Source: Amborella trichopoda (Eukaryota; Streptophyta; Magnoliopsida; Amborellales; Amborellaceae). From it: a DNA stretch of 64,000 nucleotides. This document shows positions 35,201 through 46,067 of this stretch, in pieces. The first letter of the stretch is position 1. Each line of letters starts with the position of its first letter. The notes under the pieces were generated by a model. The model worked only from the letters and a program-made list of their open reading frames with translations. It was not told the DNA's origin and did not search any database. Both the position numbers and the translations under genes were made by a program. The stretch spans positions 506,583 to 570,582 of the forward strand of contig NW_006498435.1 of NCBI RefSeq assembly GCF_000471905.2, written 5' to 3'.

Positions 35201-35836
35201 CGTCCACCTCCAAAAATGACCGAGTTCAGGGGCACGAACTCATCAGCACCGATGAGTGGAAGCCCACTGATGAAGTACAGATCTAGCTGCGAAATCCTTG
35301 CCTCCCCATGACCAAGCAGCCATGTGTTACTGACATGGCTCCACGTTTCCAACAATACCTTGACCGTGTTCCAGCAATGGCCATAGTATCCTGCCGAGCA
35401 TTGAATGGCGGCCAGCAAGGAAGCGCGCTTTAGAATGGCCCGCTAGAGGCTCAACACTTTTATGGTCCATGAGCAATAGCCTTTTAAATATTGGTGCTCC
35501 CCTTGCTCCCAGAGATCAGCAGAGGACCACCTTAGGCCTGGGGTCTTCACCATCCTCTTGCCTAGAGTCCGCAAGTCCTCGCTTGAGGCTATGTTCCTAT
35601 GGCAAGAGGCCTACCCCTTCTTCCACCCTCACATTCCTGCCACTGTCTTCTCTAACCTCAAAGCGGAGGGGCTCACTAGCAAAGGTGACCCTAAAAGGCC
35701 ACCTTCGTTCAGCCTTGGTGAGCCAGATTGGCTCACCCCTCACCAAGCTTTCGCCGATGAATTCATTAGTGCCCAGCTGCCCTACTCGTGGGAGGTTCTT
35801 CACGTCAAGAATAGCACCTAAAGGCTGGGCCATGAA
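32237..35836 (-). pseudogene. Antisense ORF with plant-mobile-domain-like protein, inside the Tat-like element
   Basis: Runs opposite to gag-pro, interrupted by stops and frame changes. From its N-terminus: about 35836-35600 (EPIWLTKAERRWPF); 35580-34867 with LKGYCSWTIKVLSL, then LLAAIQCSAGYYGHCWNTVK, ARISQLDLYFISGLPLIG and RVSFTQWVTLF; 34761-34210 with EAYLPHRFARQHELDQDCP; an acidic Ser-rich linker (33956-33456, DSSSSSSSSETQ); and a C-terminal coiled-coil-like segment to 32237 (VEQVVELRGEIEWAKALAEE). The order fits the plant mobile domain (aminotransferase-like) proteins found as antisense ORFs in Tat-branch retrotransposons. The role of these proteins is not known. An in-frame TAG near 35435 and several shifts show decay. 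Confidence 0.75.
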
Positions 35837-35849
35837 GCTAAAGCAAAGG

Positions 35850-37040
35850 CTTCGCTGTCGTGCGCAGATCGCAAAGGGCGCAGGGCCATCACCACGTGCA
35901 AGGAAAAAAATGGCAGGGCTATCACCACGCGCAAGGCAAAAAAGGCAAAGTTATCGCCGCACGCAAGGCAAAAGGCTATCGTCGCCTCACGACCAAGAGG
36001 TTATCACCGTCTGTTGACTCAAAACGCAGCGCCGTGTGCCAATCCAAGGAATTATACTATGAGGGGCTAATGCCGCCTGCATTTAGCGTCGTCTGCACTC
36101 AAGCTGTTCACATGCGTCACGCGTGCAGCACACCATGTCCCTCGAAACCTGAGCACGCTGCCTGACACTCATGACGTGGCCAGTCACCGTGCGTACGGAG
36201 AGTGACCATTCGCCGTTCCATGACCCTTAACCTCCCCGACCGTTACGGGCTTGCAACACCTCAGTTTCTCACCGGTGTCTTCTCTCCTCGCAAGAAACTC
36301 ACTCTTATTCGCCGGGAAACCCTTCCCTGTCTTTTCCCTTTCTTCTACCAATGACTAAAGCTAGCAGAAAACTGCCTAGAATCCCCCGAGAGTCCTCTGC
36401 GACCTCTCGGTTTCCCCTCTTCTTACTTTTGTGTTTCTAGTGAACCCTCTGTTGTGCCTTCTCCTTCCTTGCCAGTGACCGCAAGATTGTCAGAAGTCCA
36501 CCAAGGAGTCTCGATCCACATCGAAAATGGTGTCACAACCCAGAGGCACTGCTATTTCTCTTATGATAAGCTTCAATGGCTACCGTTCTTCATTGAAAAA
36601 GTCTCGGTGAATCCGTGTAGAGCCCTTGTTACCTTCCCCAGAAGCCTTGACACTCTCTAAAGACCTTTGTAAGCACCTGGCTAATATCCTCCAAACTTGT
36701 CGAGGCTCGATTAGCAGGTCTTTGTGCTATACAGTTTCACCAGAATTTTCTTACCGGGAGTTCTCTCTCACTCTAAATCTCCTTCACACTGTTTTACCAA
36801 AGTGAAACAGTAAAATGGGGTTTACCCTTTTATAGATGAGAGTTACACAGGTTGCCCTTCACAAGCTCGAAATGATGATCCAGTCCTCGTCTTCAGACTG
36901 CGATACACCCATGCCAGGGCAGGTCAAACAGAGGCCCAAATGCGAGTCGCTGCCGCCTGCTCCTCATGAACTTGCTGCTGTCTATGGTTTAACACTCTGC
37001 GATGTTAATACTGCGCGCTTCTTTAAGGCCTAGTGTTGTG
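35850..37040. other. Inner non-coding part of the Tat-like element
   Basis: About 35880-36010 repeats short words (CACGCAAGGCAAAA and variants). Otherwise no domain is recognised. Confidence 0.45.
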
Positions 37041-37046
37041 TGATTT

Positions 37047-37185
37047 ACTAAAGAAGCTATTGTCGTGTGCTTCACAAGAGCCTATCGCCGTGCCCTTCAC
37101 AAGAAGCTATCATCATGTGCTTCACCAGAAGCTATCACCGTGTGCTTCACCAGAAGCTATCGTCGTGTGCTTCACAAGGAGTTAA
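37047..37185. repeat. ~25-bp tandem repeat block
   Basis: About five copies of AGAAGCTATCNNCGTGTGCT plus TCACC, with drift. Confidence 0.75.
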
Positions 37186-37534
37186 CGTCATGCGCCTCCT
37201 TAAAAGCTTAACGCCACGTGTGTATTGCTCATGCCTTGCGCTGCACGTCTTCCCAGGCTTAGTGTCACGCGTCTGCTCCAGACCAGCGCCGCATGTCTAC
37301 CTCAGCCTAGTATGGTGCGCCGAGCGTAGTCCAGATTCAAGTACTGTCAGCTGTGATCTTTTCGATGTTCCCAATAGAGCTACGCCCAGATCTAGACCTG
37401 TTATCCCCAATGAACAAGCCATCATTGTGCATCCCTAGGGAGTCCATTCTCTGCACTACAGTCGTCATATCCTTAGGGAGTCAAATCTCCAGTTACGGCT
37501 CTATTCCCCATGGAGTCACATTCCCTACCCGCTT

Positions 37535-37860
37535 AAATGGTCCAGTTGCACGACCTTAATCTGCATGGTTCTAGTTGCATGACTGTAAACTGCATAACCA
37601 TGGTCCAACTGTATGACCATAAATTGCAGTGCACGTCCTGGCCGCATGACGTTAAAACGCTTAGCACCATGGTCCAAACTATATGACCTTAAACTATAGC
37701 GGAGGTCTAGTTGCGTGACCTTAAACTGCATGGTCCTAGTTGCATAACTTTAAACTGCATAGCTCTGGTCCGAACTACAAGGCCTTAAAAGCGTAATGCA
37801 CATCCCTATAGCAGACGTTAAACGACGCTATAAATAGTCCATATGCATGACTTTAAGACT
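37535..37860. repeat. ~27-30-bp degenerate tandem repeat, first block
   Basis: Repeats of GCATGGTCCNAGTTGCATG plus ACCTTAAACT, about ten copies. The same unit reappears at about 38340-38520, beyond a different repeat. Confidence 0.7.
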
Positions 37861-37879
37861 ATGAAGTGGACGCACCTCT

Positions 37880-38340
37880 CCATAGGGTGTATTCTACCAC
37901 CATCCCCAATAGGGTTACACCTGTGCTCCGGACTGTCATTCCACTGGAGCTACATGCAGGCCTTTGTCCCTCCTCCCCAGTAGGAGTCACATCCGTATTG
38001 CAACCCATTATTCCCATGGAATTAGGGTCATCCTTATCTTTTCAATCCTCAGTGGGGTTGCATCTATGCTCTGGTTGGTCATTCTCAGCAGAGTTATATG
38101 CATACCATTGCCCATTATCCCCGTGGAGTCATATTTACCCCATTATCTCCAATGGAGTTAGGGTCATTCTTATCTTTTCAATCCCCAGTGGAGTTGCATC
38201 TGTGCTCCGGCCTCCCATCCCCACGGAGTTACATGCACACCATTACCCATTATCCCCATGGAGTCATATTTACCCCATTCTTAGTGGGTTTGCTTCTCAC
38301 CGAACCACTGTCTCTATCCCCCGCGGAGCTTTACTTACAT
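37880..38340. repeat. ~136-bp higher-order repeat
   Basis: The segment with GGGTCATNCTTATCTTTTCA occurs near 38025 and again near 38161. Smaller GGAGTNACAT words, often with CCCCANTGGAGT, recur through the block. Confidence 0.65.
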
Positions 38341-38520
38341 GATGACCCACCTAAACTGTCTAGGTGCAAGACCCTAAACTGCATGGTCCAAACTATATGA
38401 CCTAAAACTATAGCTGAGGTCTAGGTGCACGACCCTAAACTGTGTGGTCCAAACTATATGACCTTAAACTGTAGCGTAGGTCTAGTTGCACGACCTTAAG
38501 TTGCATGGTCCCAGCTGCAA
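38340..38520. repeat. ~27-30-bp degenerate tandem repeat, second block
   Basis: Same unit as at 37535-37860 (TGCATGGTCCAAACTATATG, GACCTTAAACT). Confidence 0.7.
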
Positions 38521-39144
38521 CAAGAAAGTCATTTCGACAAACCAAAGACGCCCACTAAGGCAAGAAACTAACAAAGCCAGGGCGAAATTTGCTAGAGACT
38601 TTAGGGTGACGCCTCACCAAAATCCCTCCCTAGCCGACAGGCCAGACCTTCGGGACAAGCCAACAAAAAGCCCTCGACTGAACCCAGTAGGATGGGGCCC
38701 ACAGAGGTACCATGTTTGTCGAAAGCAAACCTAGTGTAGCAACAAACAATGCCAACCAAAGGCTCTTTGGATGTTAATCAAAAAACAAACAAACCCAGAC
38801 CAAATGGGAAAAATGCCCTCAGCATGGCATTCGACTGTTAGATGGGCCTTCTGACCAACAAGGTCCATACAAAATCCTCAACTATCATAATCACAAATAA
38901 TCCCTTAAGGGTGAGGACTTTGACAAGATCCCTAAAAAAAGTCTATTTTTCCCCAAAGTCCCCACGGATGGATCTACGATAAATGCGTCTAAATATCTGA
39001 TCAATTTAGTTACAACATTACGTGGATTTCTCCTCGGTGTTCACTTGGTCTTGTGGCTAGGAAGAAAAAGAAATAAAGCAGAAGGAAATTTTTTGAATGT
39101 TACCTTTTCGCTTCTCTCGAAGCACAACATTCGGCGGGGCATGC
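38521..39144 (+). other. Pre-LTR region of the Tat-like element
   Basis: No gene seen. The bases abutting the 3' LTR read CGGCGGGGCATGC; a purine-rich run (GGAAGAAAAAGAAATAAAGC) lies 85 bp before it. Either may mark the polypurine tract; I cannot decide. Confidence 0.4.
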
Positions 39145-42100
39145 TGTTTGAAGACATTTTTTAGCACCATGGGTCCCCGATGTGGAATAAAAAGGAGAAG
39201 TCGGTCAATAAAGCCTACAAATAGTGGAAATTTAAAAAGTCTCATAATGGCCCTAGAATAGGTCGAGATATTCATAAGGACTCTTAAAAGCCTCCTACCA
39301 AGTTTTGTTGCATTCTGACATGTCTAAGGCAGTGCAGACTGATAAACAGTTTCGGCAGAATCAGCCTCTAGCATCCTAAAAAAAATCCTTATAACTGAAA
39401 CCCTACTTTTAGAGTATCAAATGATTGTGGGACCCCCTCCATTAGATCCGACATGGTTGAAAACCTCCCGAGGCCAAATTTCAGCTTAAATGGGCACTCC
39501 AGGAAGATGTTATGGGCAAAAGATCGAAACATGAGAAGCCACACACTATTCCCGTGCGGCCGCCCTACAAGTAATCTCCATTAAAGGGACAGTCACGAAA
39601 AGTAACTTGCGACGCTCATATCTCACTCGTTCGAGATCGGATCACGCTCAAACTTGTTGGAACATGTTCATCTCGTCAAGACGAGCGTTTTGATATGTGG
39701 GACGTCCTGTGAGGATGATCGAGCAGGGAGAAAAGCTAGAGAGGAGTTTGCGATTCGAAACCACACGCTGTAGAAAATCAGCAGTACCTCTGGTCACTCA
39801 AACTGCCAAATCACAATACTTGCAAGCCCGATGTGAGACTAGTTGCATCACATGCGTAAGGTCCATGGCTACCATTGGTCCGAACCCCGTGTCTGATGAA
39901 TGGTTGGATTTCGCACAAGATCAAGTTGAAGCCACTACAGATTCTGGCAACTGGTATCCAAAATTTTGACCAAAGTCCGAGATGGCAAAAACTCCGTTCG
40001 GCGCCAAATCGCGTCACGTTTGTTGCAACGCGATCGTGGTAACCTGCTCAGTGAAATTTAGCAAAGAAATCACATAAAAGCATTGACATGAATACGCACT
40101 ATTGATCGAAAGTTTTCAAGATCTATTCAAATTTTAAGTTATGTGATCATTCCTTTAAAGTATGATTCATGGCTTAAAATAGATATCAAAATGATCGTAA
40201 CATCGAGCCCTATGCAATGGCAATCATATTTTGTTCAATCGGACGCCGGATTATCAACGGATCGTCCGAGAAGAATCAAGAACTCCCTAGTTCTCAGTAG
40301 GGACTGTTTTGGAATTTTCTCAATTGTTAGGCAAGGGCAAATCAGTCATTTTGTACCCTATTTTCTTATTTTATTTAATTCAAAAAAAGATGTAATTATC
40401 ATCAATTAGGGTTAGTTTGCATAATCCACCCACGTTTTGGCCCTTGTCTATCAATACATGGTATCTCTCATTGTACACATACAGAATTCTTGATGAATGA
40501 AATTAAAATTTGCATTGAGATTTCTTGAGCACGTCTTGGAGAGAGAAAGAAAAGAGAGAAAATTTAGTGTGGAACCCCTCCTATCTTCAAGGTATTTTTC
40601 TTCCTTTATTATTTGTCTTTGATCTTCCTTTCTCTCTGCTACTCTCTCTTCTTTCTTCTTCTCTCGCTTATTCTTCTCTCTTTTTCTTCTCTTTTGAGTC
40701 TTCCTTAGAGACCATGCACGACAGTGGTAGTGTCGTGCATGCCTCCTTTTTCTTTCTTCTCTTTCCCTCAATACAGTCCACGCACGGCATTAGTTGTTGT
40801 TGTACGTAGCGCCATTTGAAGGAGCACACGGTGAGTCGGGCTGCACTCAAGTAGCGGGTCGGGTTTCTGTTTCGGTTCCAGGATGGGTGTCATGTGCGAT
40901 AACGTGCATCGTTGGCCACAAACTATTTCTATTTCATCTCACGGGTTGTAGACGGTGCTGCTCACCGTCATCCGTAGGCATAACTTTGGCATTTTGTGCA
41001 AGCTCTGATGACGATGCTTTCGGCTGTGCACAGATCTTTCTGTTGTGCCTCGAGCGTATCACAGATGGCAATGCCTATCACCACCGGCGAAGGATCGCAG
41101 CAATGCCCATTATTGCCTGCATGCTTCTCTTGTGCCCCTTTCATATCGTAGACAGCATAGCCTATTGCCGCCCATGAAGGGTCGTGGCAATGCTTCTCGT
41201 TGTGCATAGGCCTATCTGTTGTGCCTTGTGCCCATCGCAGACGGTGATGCCTATCGTTGTCCACAAAGGGTCGTGGCGATACTTACCGCCTTCTGCAGGC
41301 TTCTTTTGTGTGCTCTGTGACTATCACCGCCCACGAAGGGTCGTGTGGCCTTATCGTGTTGCCGATGGTGATGGCTAACACCGTCTGCAATTCACTACTT
41401 GTCCTTTCACCGTAAGTAACAGTGTCTAGTGCCTTCCAGGGGCTACGACACTATTACTCCACGGTTGTGGACAGCGATACCTAACGCCGTCAAGACCTGC
41501 CTCTTTCGTTGTCTCGTGTCTTCTCTCTGCTCTCTTCTCTTCTCCTTTCCTCTTTCATGCTTGCTTGCCTGAAGGATAGACTCTGTCTAGCACTGTCATA
41601 GCGTTCTGGCTGCCAAGCAGTATTACCATCGTGCTGGTCTAGAGTACCATGCCCGTCTTGCTACCACACCAGATTAGGACAGTCATATCGGTCTTTATTT
41701 CGAGCAGTATTACCGTTGCACCGGTCTGAGTTACCGTGTCTGTCTTGCTACCACTCCAAGTCAGTCACTGTACCGGTCCAGCTATTAGGCTAGGCTCGTC
41801 CCCTTGTCAATTCATCTTCTCTTTTCTCCTTATTTGCGCCATCTTTTTCTTCATTCTAACTGTTCATCTTATCTGCTAAATGAATGTGCATCGTCCTAAG
41901 ACAAGGGTGGTCCCTCAGCCCACTTGTCTTGCAAATTAACTATGTTAGTGATGTGCAGAAAACTAGGAGATTGCATGTCAAGGGAGATGATTCCAACCCA
42001 GCTAAAGCAGCTGGGAGGCTTTCCATCGTGATCTTAGAGGGTACCCACGTGAGTCAGCTCGAGTAAGTCATGGACCCAGGTAACGTTGGTCCCCACCGCA

Positions 42101-42254
42101 CGTTTAAAATTCCTCTCTCACCAATTTGGCACCTACCCTTGTTCTGTGAACAAGGTTCCTAAGAGAGCGGTCTCAGATCCCGGGTCTTCTGAACCCAAGA
42201 CACATGTCACCCGATCACTTAGATCTGAGGAGACAAGATCGAGGCATCCGACCA
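39145..42254 (+). repeat. 3' LTR of the Tat-like element
   Basis: Matches 22937-26048 end to end with many substitutions and small indels. Confidence 0.9.
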
Positions 42255-42268
42255 TACTTCTTAAAGCT

Positions 42269-42419
42269 AAAAATATGGATCTTGAGTAAAATTGCACTTT
42301 TTATGTGTTTCATAATCTAAACCTTTTCCATTGCACAAATAGGGCATTTAACATTCAAAAAAAGAAAGAGAATGGGAGAGCATTGGGTACTTCAAGGAAG
42401 CACACAAAGGAGGCAGCTC
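42269..42419 (+). repeat. ~150-bp direct repeat, copy 1
   Basis: From AAAATATGGATCTTGAG to CACACAAAG. A second copy lies at 50108-50260 with one ~15-bp insertion and scattered changes. Confidence 0.8.
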
Positions 42420-42651
42420 ACATTCTTATTCTTATTGTTTGGAGCTGCTGCTGCCTGCTAATAACGATGGCTAATGCCAATGCAAAGAAGAACCTACGAG
42501 CCATTCCCATCTCTCTCTCTCTCGATTGAACTTCCTCTCTAACTTAACTTATGTTGCCATCCCATCTCATCTGAGTATATATAGGTGTCGATAGTTAGAG
42601 TTCCTTTAGGATTAGAATGAAGTCAAACTCCTACTAGGATTAGGATTAGAT
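42420..42651. other. Short unique stretch left of LINE-B
   Basis: Contains a CT tract at 42511-42525 and GATAAG repeats that feed into the LINE target duplication. No gene supported. Confidence 0.4.
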
Positions 42652-42702
42652 AAGATAAGATAAAAAATCTATGAGATCATGAATTCTTAGAGGTGATGTT
42701 GA

Positions 42703-43560
42703 TTGGGGATGACACTAAGTGGTGGTGCAACTGGTAGTTTAGATGGGTTAGGTGATGGATTGGGATGTTCTTCCTTTCCTATTGTATGGGTCGATAGAAC
42801 AGTGTGGGAGCAACTTAATATCAAACTAGACTTTTTTGTGTCAGGCTCTTTTTCGCCACCTGTTGCTGATTGGTTTGGTCTTGCGGACTGGGCGCAGAGG
42901 GGATGGAATCTTTCTTTTCGACTTGATGTTAAGGTTTTAATAAAGTTGTGTTCAAACTCCGATCAAATGAGGAGGTCCGGAGAGCTCTTCGTTATCGTTT
43001 CTGTAGAGTCCGGGGTAGTTTGCTCTCTTTAGATCAATGGAAGGCATCTGGTCATGGTTCCTATTTACATAAGGAGGTTGTTTGGATTAATCTTTGCAGT
43101 ATTCTTTTGAATGCCTGGAATTTGGCCATTATTAAAAATATGGTAAGTAGTTTTGGGGTATATTGTGATAGGGGCTTGGATTCTTTCTTAAGCCCTATCT
43201 ATAAAGTTGTGCGTGTGAAGATTTGGAAAGTCCAACGTTATCATATCTTGGAGAAAATTCATTTGGGTATTGGGGAATACCTTATTGAGATTATGAAATC
43301 TTGTGAAGCAGGTTCCATTTTTCCGGTCTAGGATACTGTGAAGGATTCTGGCTTGGAGAGGTCGGAGAAGATGATGCCGCATGTCGGAAACCTTTTCCTG
43401 GAGAGATCCAGGCCCAAACGAAATTTTAGGAGGAATTCTTAGAAATTTGAATTTCAAAATTTAGTAATTCCTAAGATCTCTAAACGGTGGCTTTCGATTG
43501 GCAGGTTTCTAGATTCAACTGCTAGTTTTCGGAATTTATTAGTATCAATGGGGTAGCAAA
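42703..43560 (+). pseudogene. LINE-B ORF1 (DUF4283-type gag-like protein), broken
   Basis: The stretch VVWINLCSILLNAWNLAIIK followed by a Phe-Gly end (about 43075-43155) fits the DUF4283 domain of plant L1 ORF1 proteins, which bind LINE RNA. It is preceded by WAQRGWNLSFRLDVKVL in another frame and followed by stops. No CCHC knuckle was identified. Confidence 0.6.
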
Positions 43561-44289
43561 TAAGGGATGTTCAAGAAGTGTTGAGGAGAATAAGGAAGCG
43601 TGAACTTCGAGTGACTCGTTGATGAAACCTTTGACTTGTCCACCTAATGTTTGTGATGGTCGTATGGGTCTACTAGTTATTTCGTCTGGAATTGGGATCC
43701 GAGGGGATGTGTTTGGCGGCGGTGGTAAGTCTCAAGAAAGTTTTGAGTGGGGAGAAGATCTTTGAAAAGGATTTGTGTGGGGAAGGAAACCTTTGGAAGA
43801 TAGCCGCTTTTTAATCCTTGGCAATCCCTCATTACTCTTCGCTCTTCGTAGGGAAAGAGGTGGAAAAGGAAAGGAAGGCTCTGGTCCTATTTTCGGCCAT
43901 CATCGCTCTGCTGTGTCTTCGTGTTACCAAGAAAGTCTTGGGACAAGCATCTTGTTGGAGGTGGTTTTGGTTGTTGATGTCTATCTTCTGCAAATCAGAG
44001 ATGTATCCCCTCCTTTTCCATTTGACGGCAGCCAAGGGTCAGATGAAGGAAAGCCAGTCCCGCTTCGACCCTCTGTTGGTTGATCCGATGGCCATTATGT
44101 TGATTGAAACTAAAGAAATTCTAGAGGAAATGTGGGGGGGTGCAGTTGCTTTTAGAGAATGAGGATGTTGGTCATGAGAATGGTGCCTCTCCAATAGAAC
44201 TGGCATTGACAATATCCCCTGCTGCAATGCCACTGAGTGCCATTCCTCATGTAGAGGATACCCTTTACCCATTCTGGGCCTCGAGATGA

Positions 44290-45075
44290 TTCGGAGCCGC
44301 CTAAAATTTTTTAAAGAGATAAGCTATCTCAAATTTGAAGTTTTTGAGAGAAAAAATATCTTAAAACTTTAGAGATAAAGAAACTATATCAAATTTTAAA
44401 TAGAGAAAGTACCTAAAATTTGTAGAGAGAGACTAAATTTTTAGATAGAGAAACTATCTCAAAATTTTAAGTTTTAGTGAGAGAAAGTATATTAAAATTT
44501 CAAAGAAAGAAACCACTTGAAAATTTTAGAGAGACAAACTATCTCAAAATTTAAGTTTTAGAGAGAGAAAATACCTTAAAATTTTAGCGAGAGTAAATAT
44601 ATCAAATTTTAAAATGAGAAAATACCTAAAATTTCTTAGAGAGAGAAATTATCTCAAAATTTTAAGAAAGAAACTCTCACATTTTAAGTTTTAGAAAGAG
44701 AAAGTACCTTAAAATTTTAGATAATGAAACTATATCATATTTTAAAGAGAGAAACTACTTGAATTTTTTTAGCGAGAGAAACTATCTAAAAAATTTTAAA
44801 GAGATTTCAAAGAGTGAAAGTATCTCAAAATTTTCGAGAGAGAAACTATATCAAATTTTAGAAAGAAAAAATATCTCAAATTTTTAGAGAGAGAAACTAT
44901 CTCAACATTTTTAGAGAGAGAAACTATTTCAAATTTTAAGTTTTTGAAAGAGTAAGTGTATTAAAATTTTAAAGAAAAACCATATCAAATTTTAAAGAGA
45001 GAAACTATCTCAAAAATTTTATAGAGAGACAATCCCAAATTTTGAGTTTTAGGTAGATAAAGTATATCAAATTTT
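44290..45075 (+). repeat. AT-rich minisatellite inside LINE-B
   Basis: A quasi-periodic unit of about 25-35 bp, roughly GAGAGAAACTATCTCAAAAT plus a T-run, often extended by AAGTTTTAGAGAG. More than 20 units. The segment to 45235 ends ATCCAAACGGGTCC then TTA, like the end of a Tourist-type MITE. The repeat is foreign to the LINE. Confidence 0.8.
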
Positions 45076-46035
45076 GTTGCCAAACAATGGACATGAAAAC
45101 TGACTGTAAATAATACGTGAATTTTGTATTGTATATCCAAACAAGATATTCAAGGAATCCATTACAAGAATCTTTTATATTGGTTCATAGATTTTCTTGG
45201 ATTTCAAATATTTAAAATTCCTAATTTCTTCTTATCCAAACGGGTCCTTATTAGTTTTCTCTCTCTTTGCTGATATGGGTATGGAGGATGTACCTCTAAG
45301 TTTGGTGATGGAGGAGATCAAAAAGTGTCGAAGAGCAAAGAGGGTTGCGGAAGAAAGGGTGGAGCCTGTTTGAAAATCCGGTGGAAAATTAGTGAAATGT
45401 GTTGATGCAACTCCGTCGGGCAAAGGTTATGTTTCAGCTAAAAAAAAAGAGGTTTATCATAGGGGTATTCGGTCGTCTGCTAGATTGGAGGCCCGTGGTG
45501 TCACGAAAGGTGGTTCTTCTACCGTTGCAATTGCTTTCCGTGATCTGGTGGTGGTGGACGTGGACTCGTCTTCAACAACTTCCTCTTCTTCTACAGATGA
45601 CGAGCGCATTGAGGCTGTGATGTTGGAAGAGGTGTATTCGATGATGGTCCTTCTGAACCAGGTTCTTCCTATTATCCCTCCCCTCCTTGTATCTAATGAA
45701 TTTCTTAGCATGAAAAGGGATGTTCTTTTTTTGGTATCTAAGTATAAACCAGTGATTTCGGCTTTACAAGGGACCAAACTTCCTAATCCTAATAACTCAA
45801 GGGTGAGAGAAGTTTGGGTCTGTGGTGCTGTTAGTTTTTGTGGGATTGATGCTATTGGTAATTCTGGTGGGCTATAGGTCCTTTGCGATCCTTTGGTTCT
45901 TCAAGAATTTGAGACTGATATTGAATAGAGATTTTTGCTGTTGGGTTTCAATGATCATACTTTGGGCCTCTCTTGGCGTTGTATAAATGTTTTATGGGCC
46001 TACTGTCTATGCGCTTAAAGCAGGTCTTATCTTAT

Positions 46036-46067
46036 GGGTGGGGGGGGAGGGGGGGGGGGGGGGGGGG
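46036..46067 (+). repeat. Poly-G tract
   Basis: Almost pure G for 32 bases with one T and one A. It lies where the LINE endonuclease should read its GGDFN motif, so sequence errors are possible. Confidence 0.85.

Larger units (their letters stand above)
22937..42254 (+). mobile_element. 19.3-kb Ty3/gypsy (Tat-like) retrotransposon lacking RT and integrase
   Basis: Two long direct repeats of about 3.1 kb bracket 13.1 kb. Both LTRs begin TGTTTGAAGA and end ATCCGACCA. TACTT occurs at 22932-22936 and 42255-42259 as the 5-bp target duplication. The inside holds, in order, a primer site, a broken gag-protease region on the plus strand, an antisense ORF, several tandem-repeat blocks, then the 3' LTR. 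The protease-region stretch HLRKLSALLSIYDALMLSRD, the size, and the antisense ORF before the 3' LTR point to the Tat/Ogre branch. No YxDD or integrase zinc-finger/DDE motif was found, so it is non-autonomous (LARD-like). The LTRs differ at many positions, so the insertion is old. Confidence 0.9.

Noticed and set aside
35469..36165. Plus-strand frames of 182 and 101 codons
   Set aside because: The first overlaps the N-terminal part of the antisense ORF, and both rest on short basic repeats without a known domain.
37047..37185. Possible CRISPR-like array
   Set aside because: Units are contiguous and degenerate without unique spacers, inside a plant retrotransposon.
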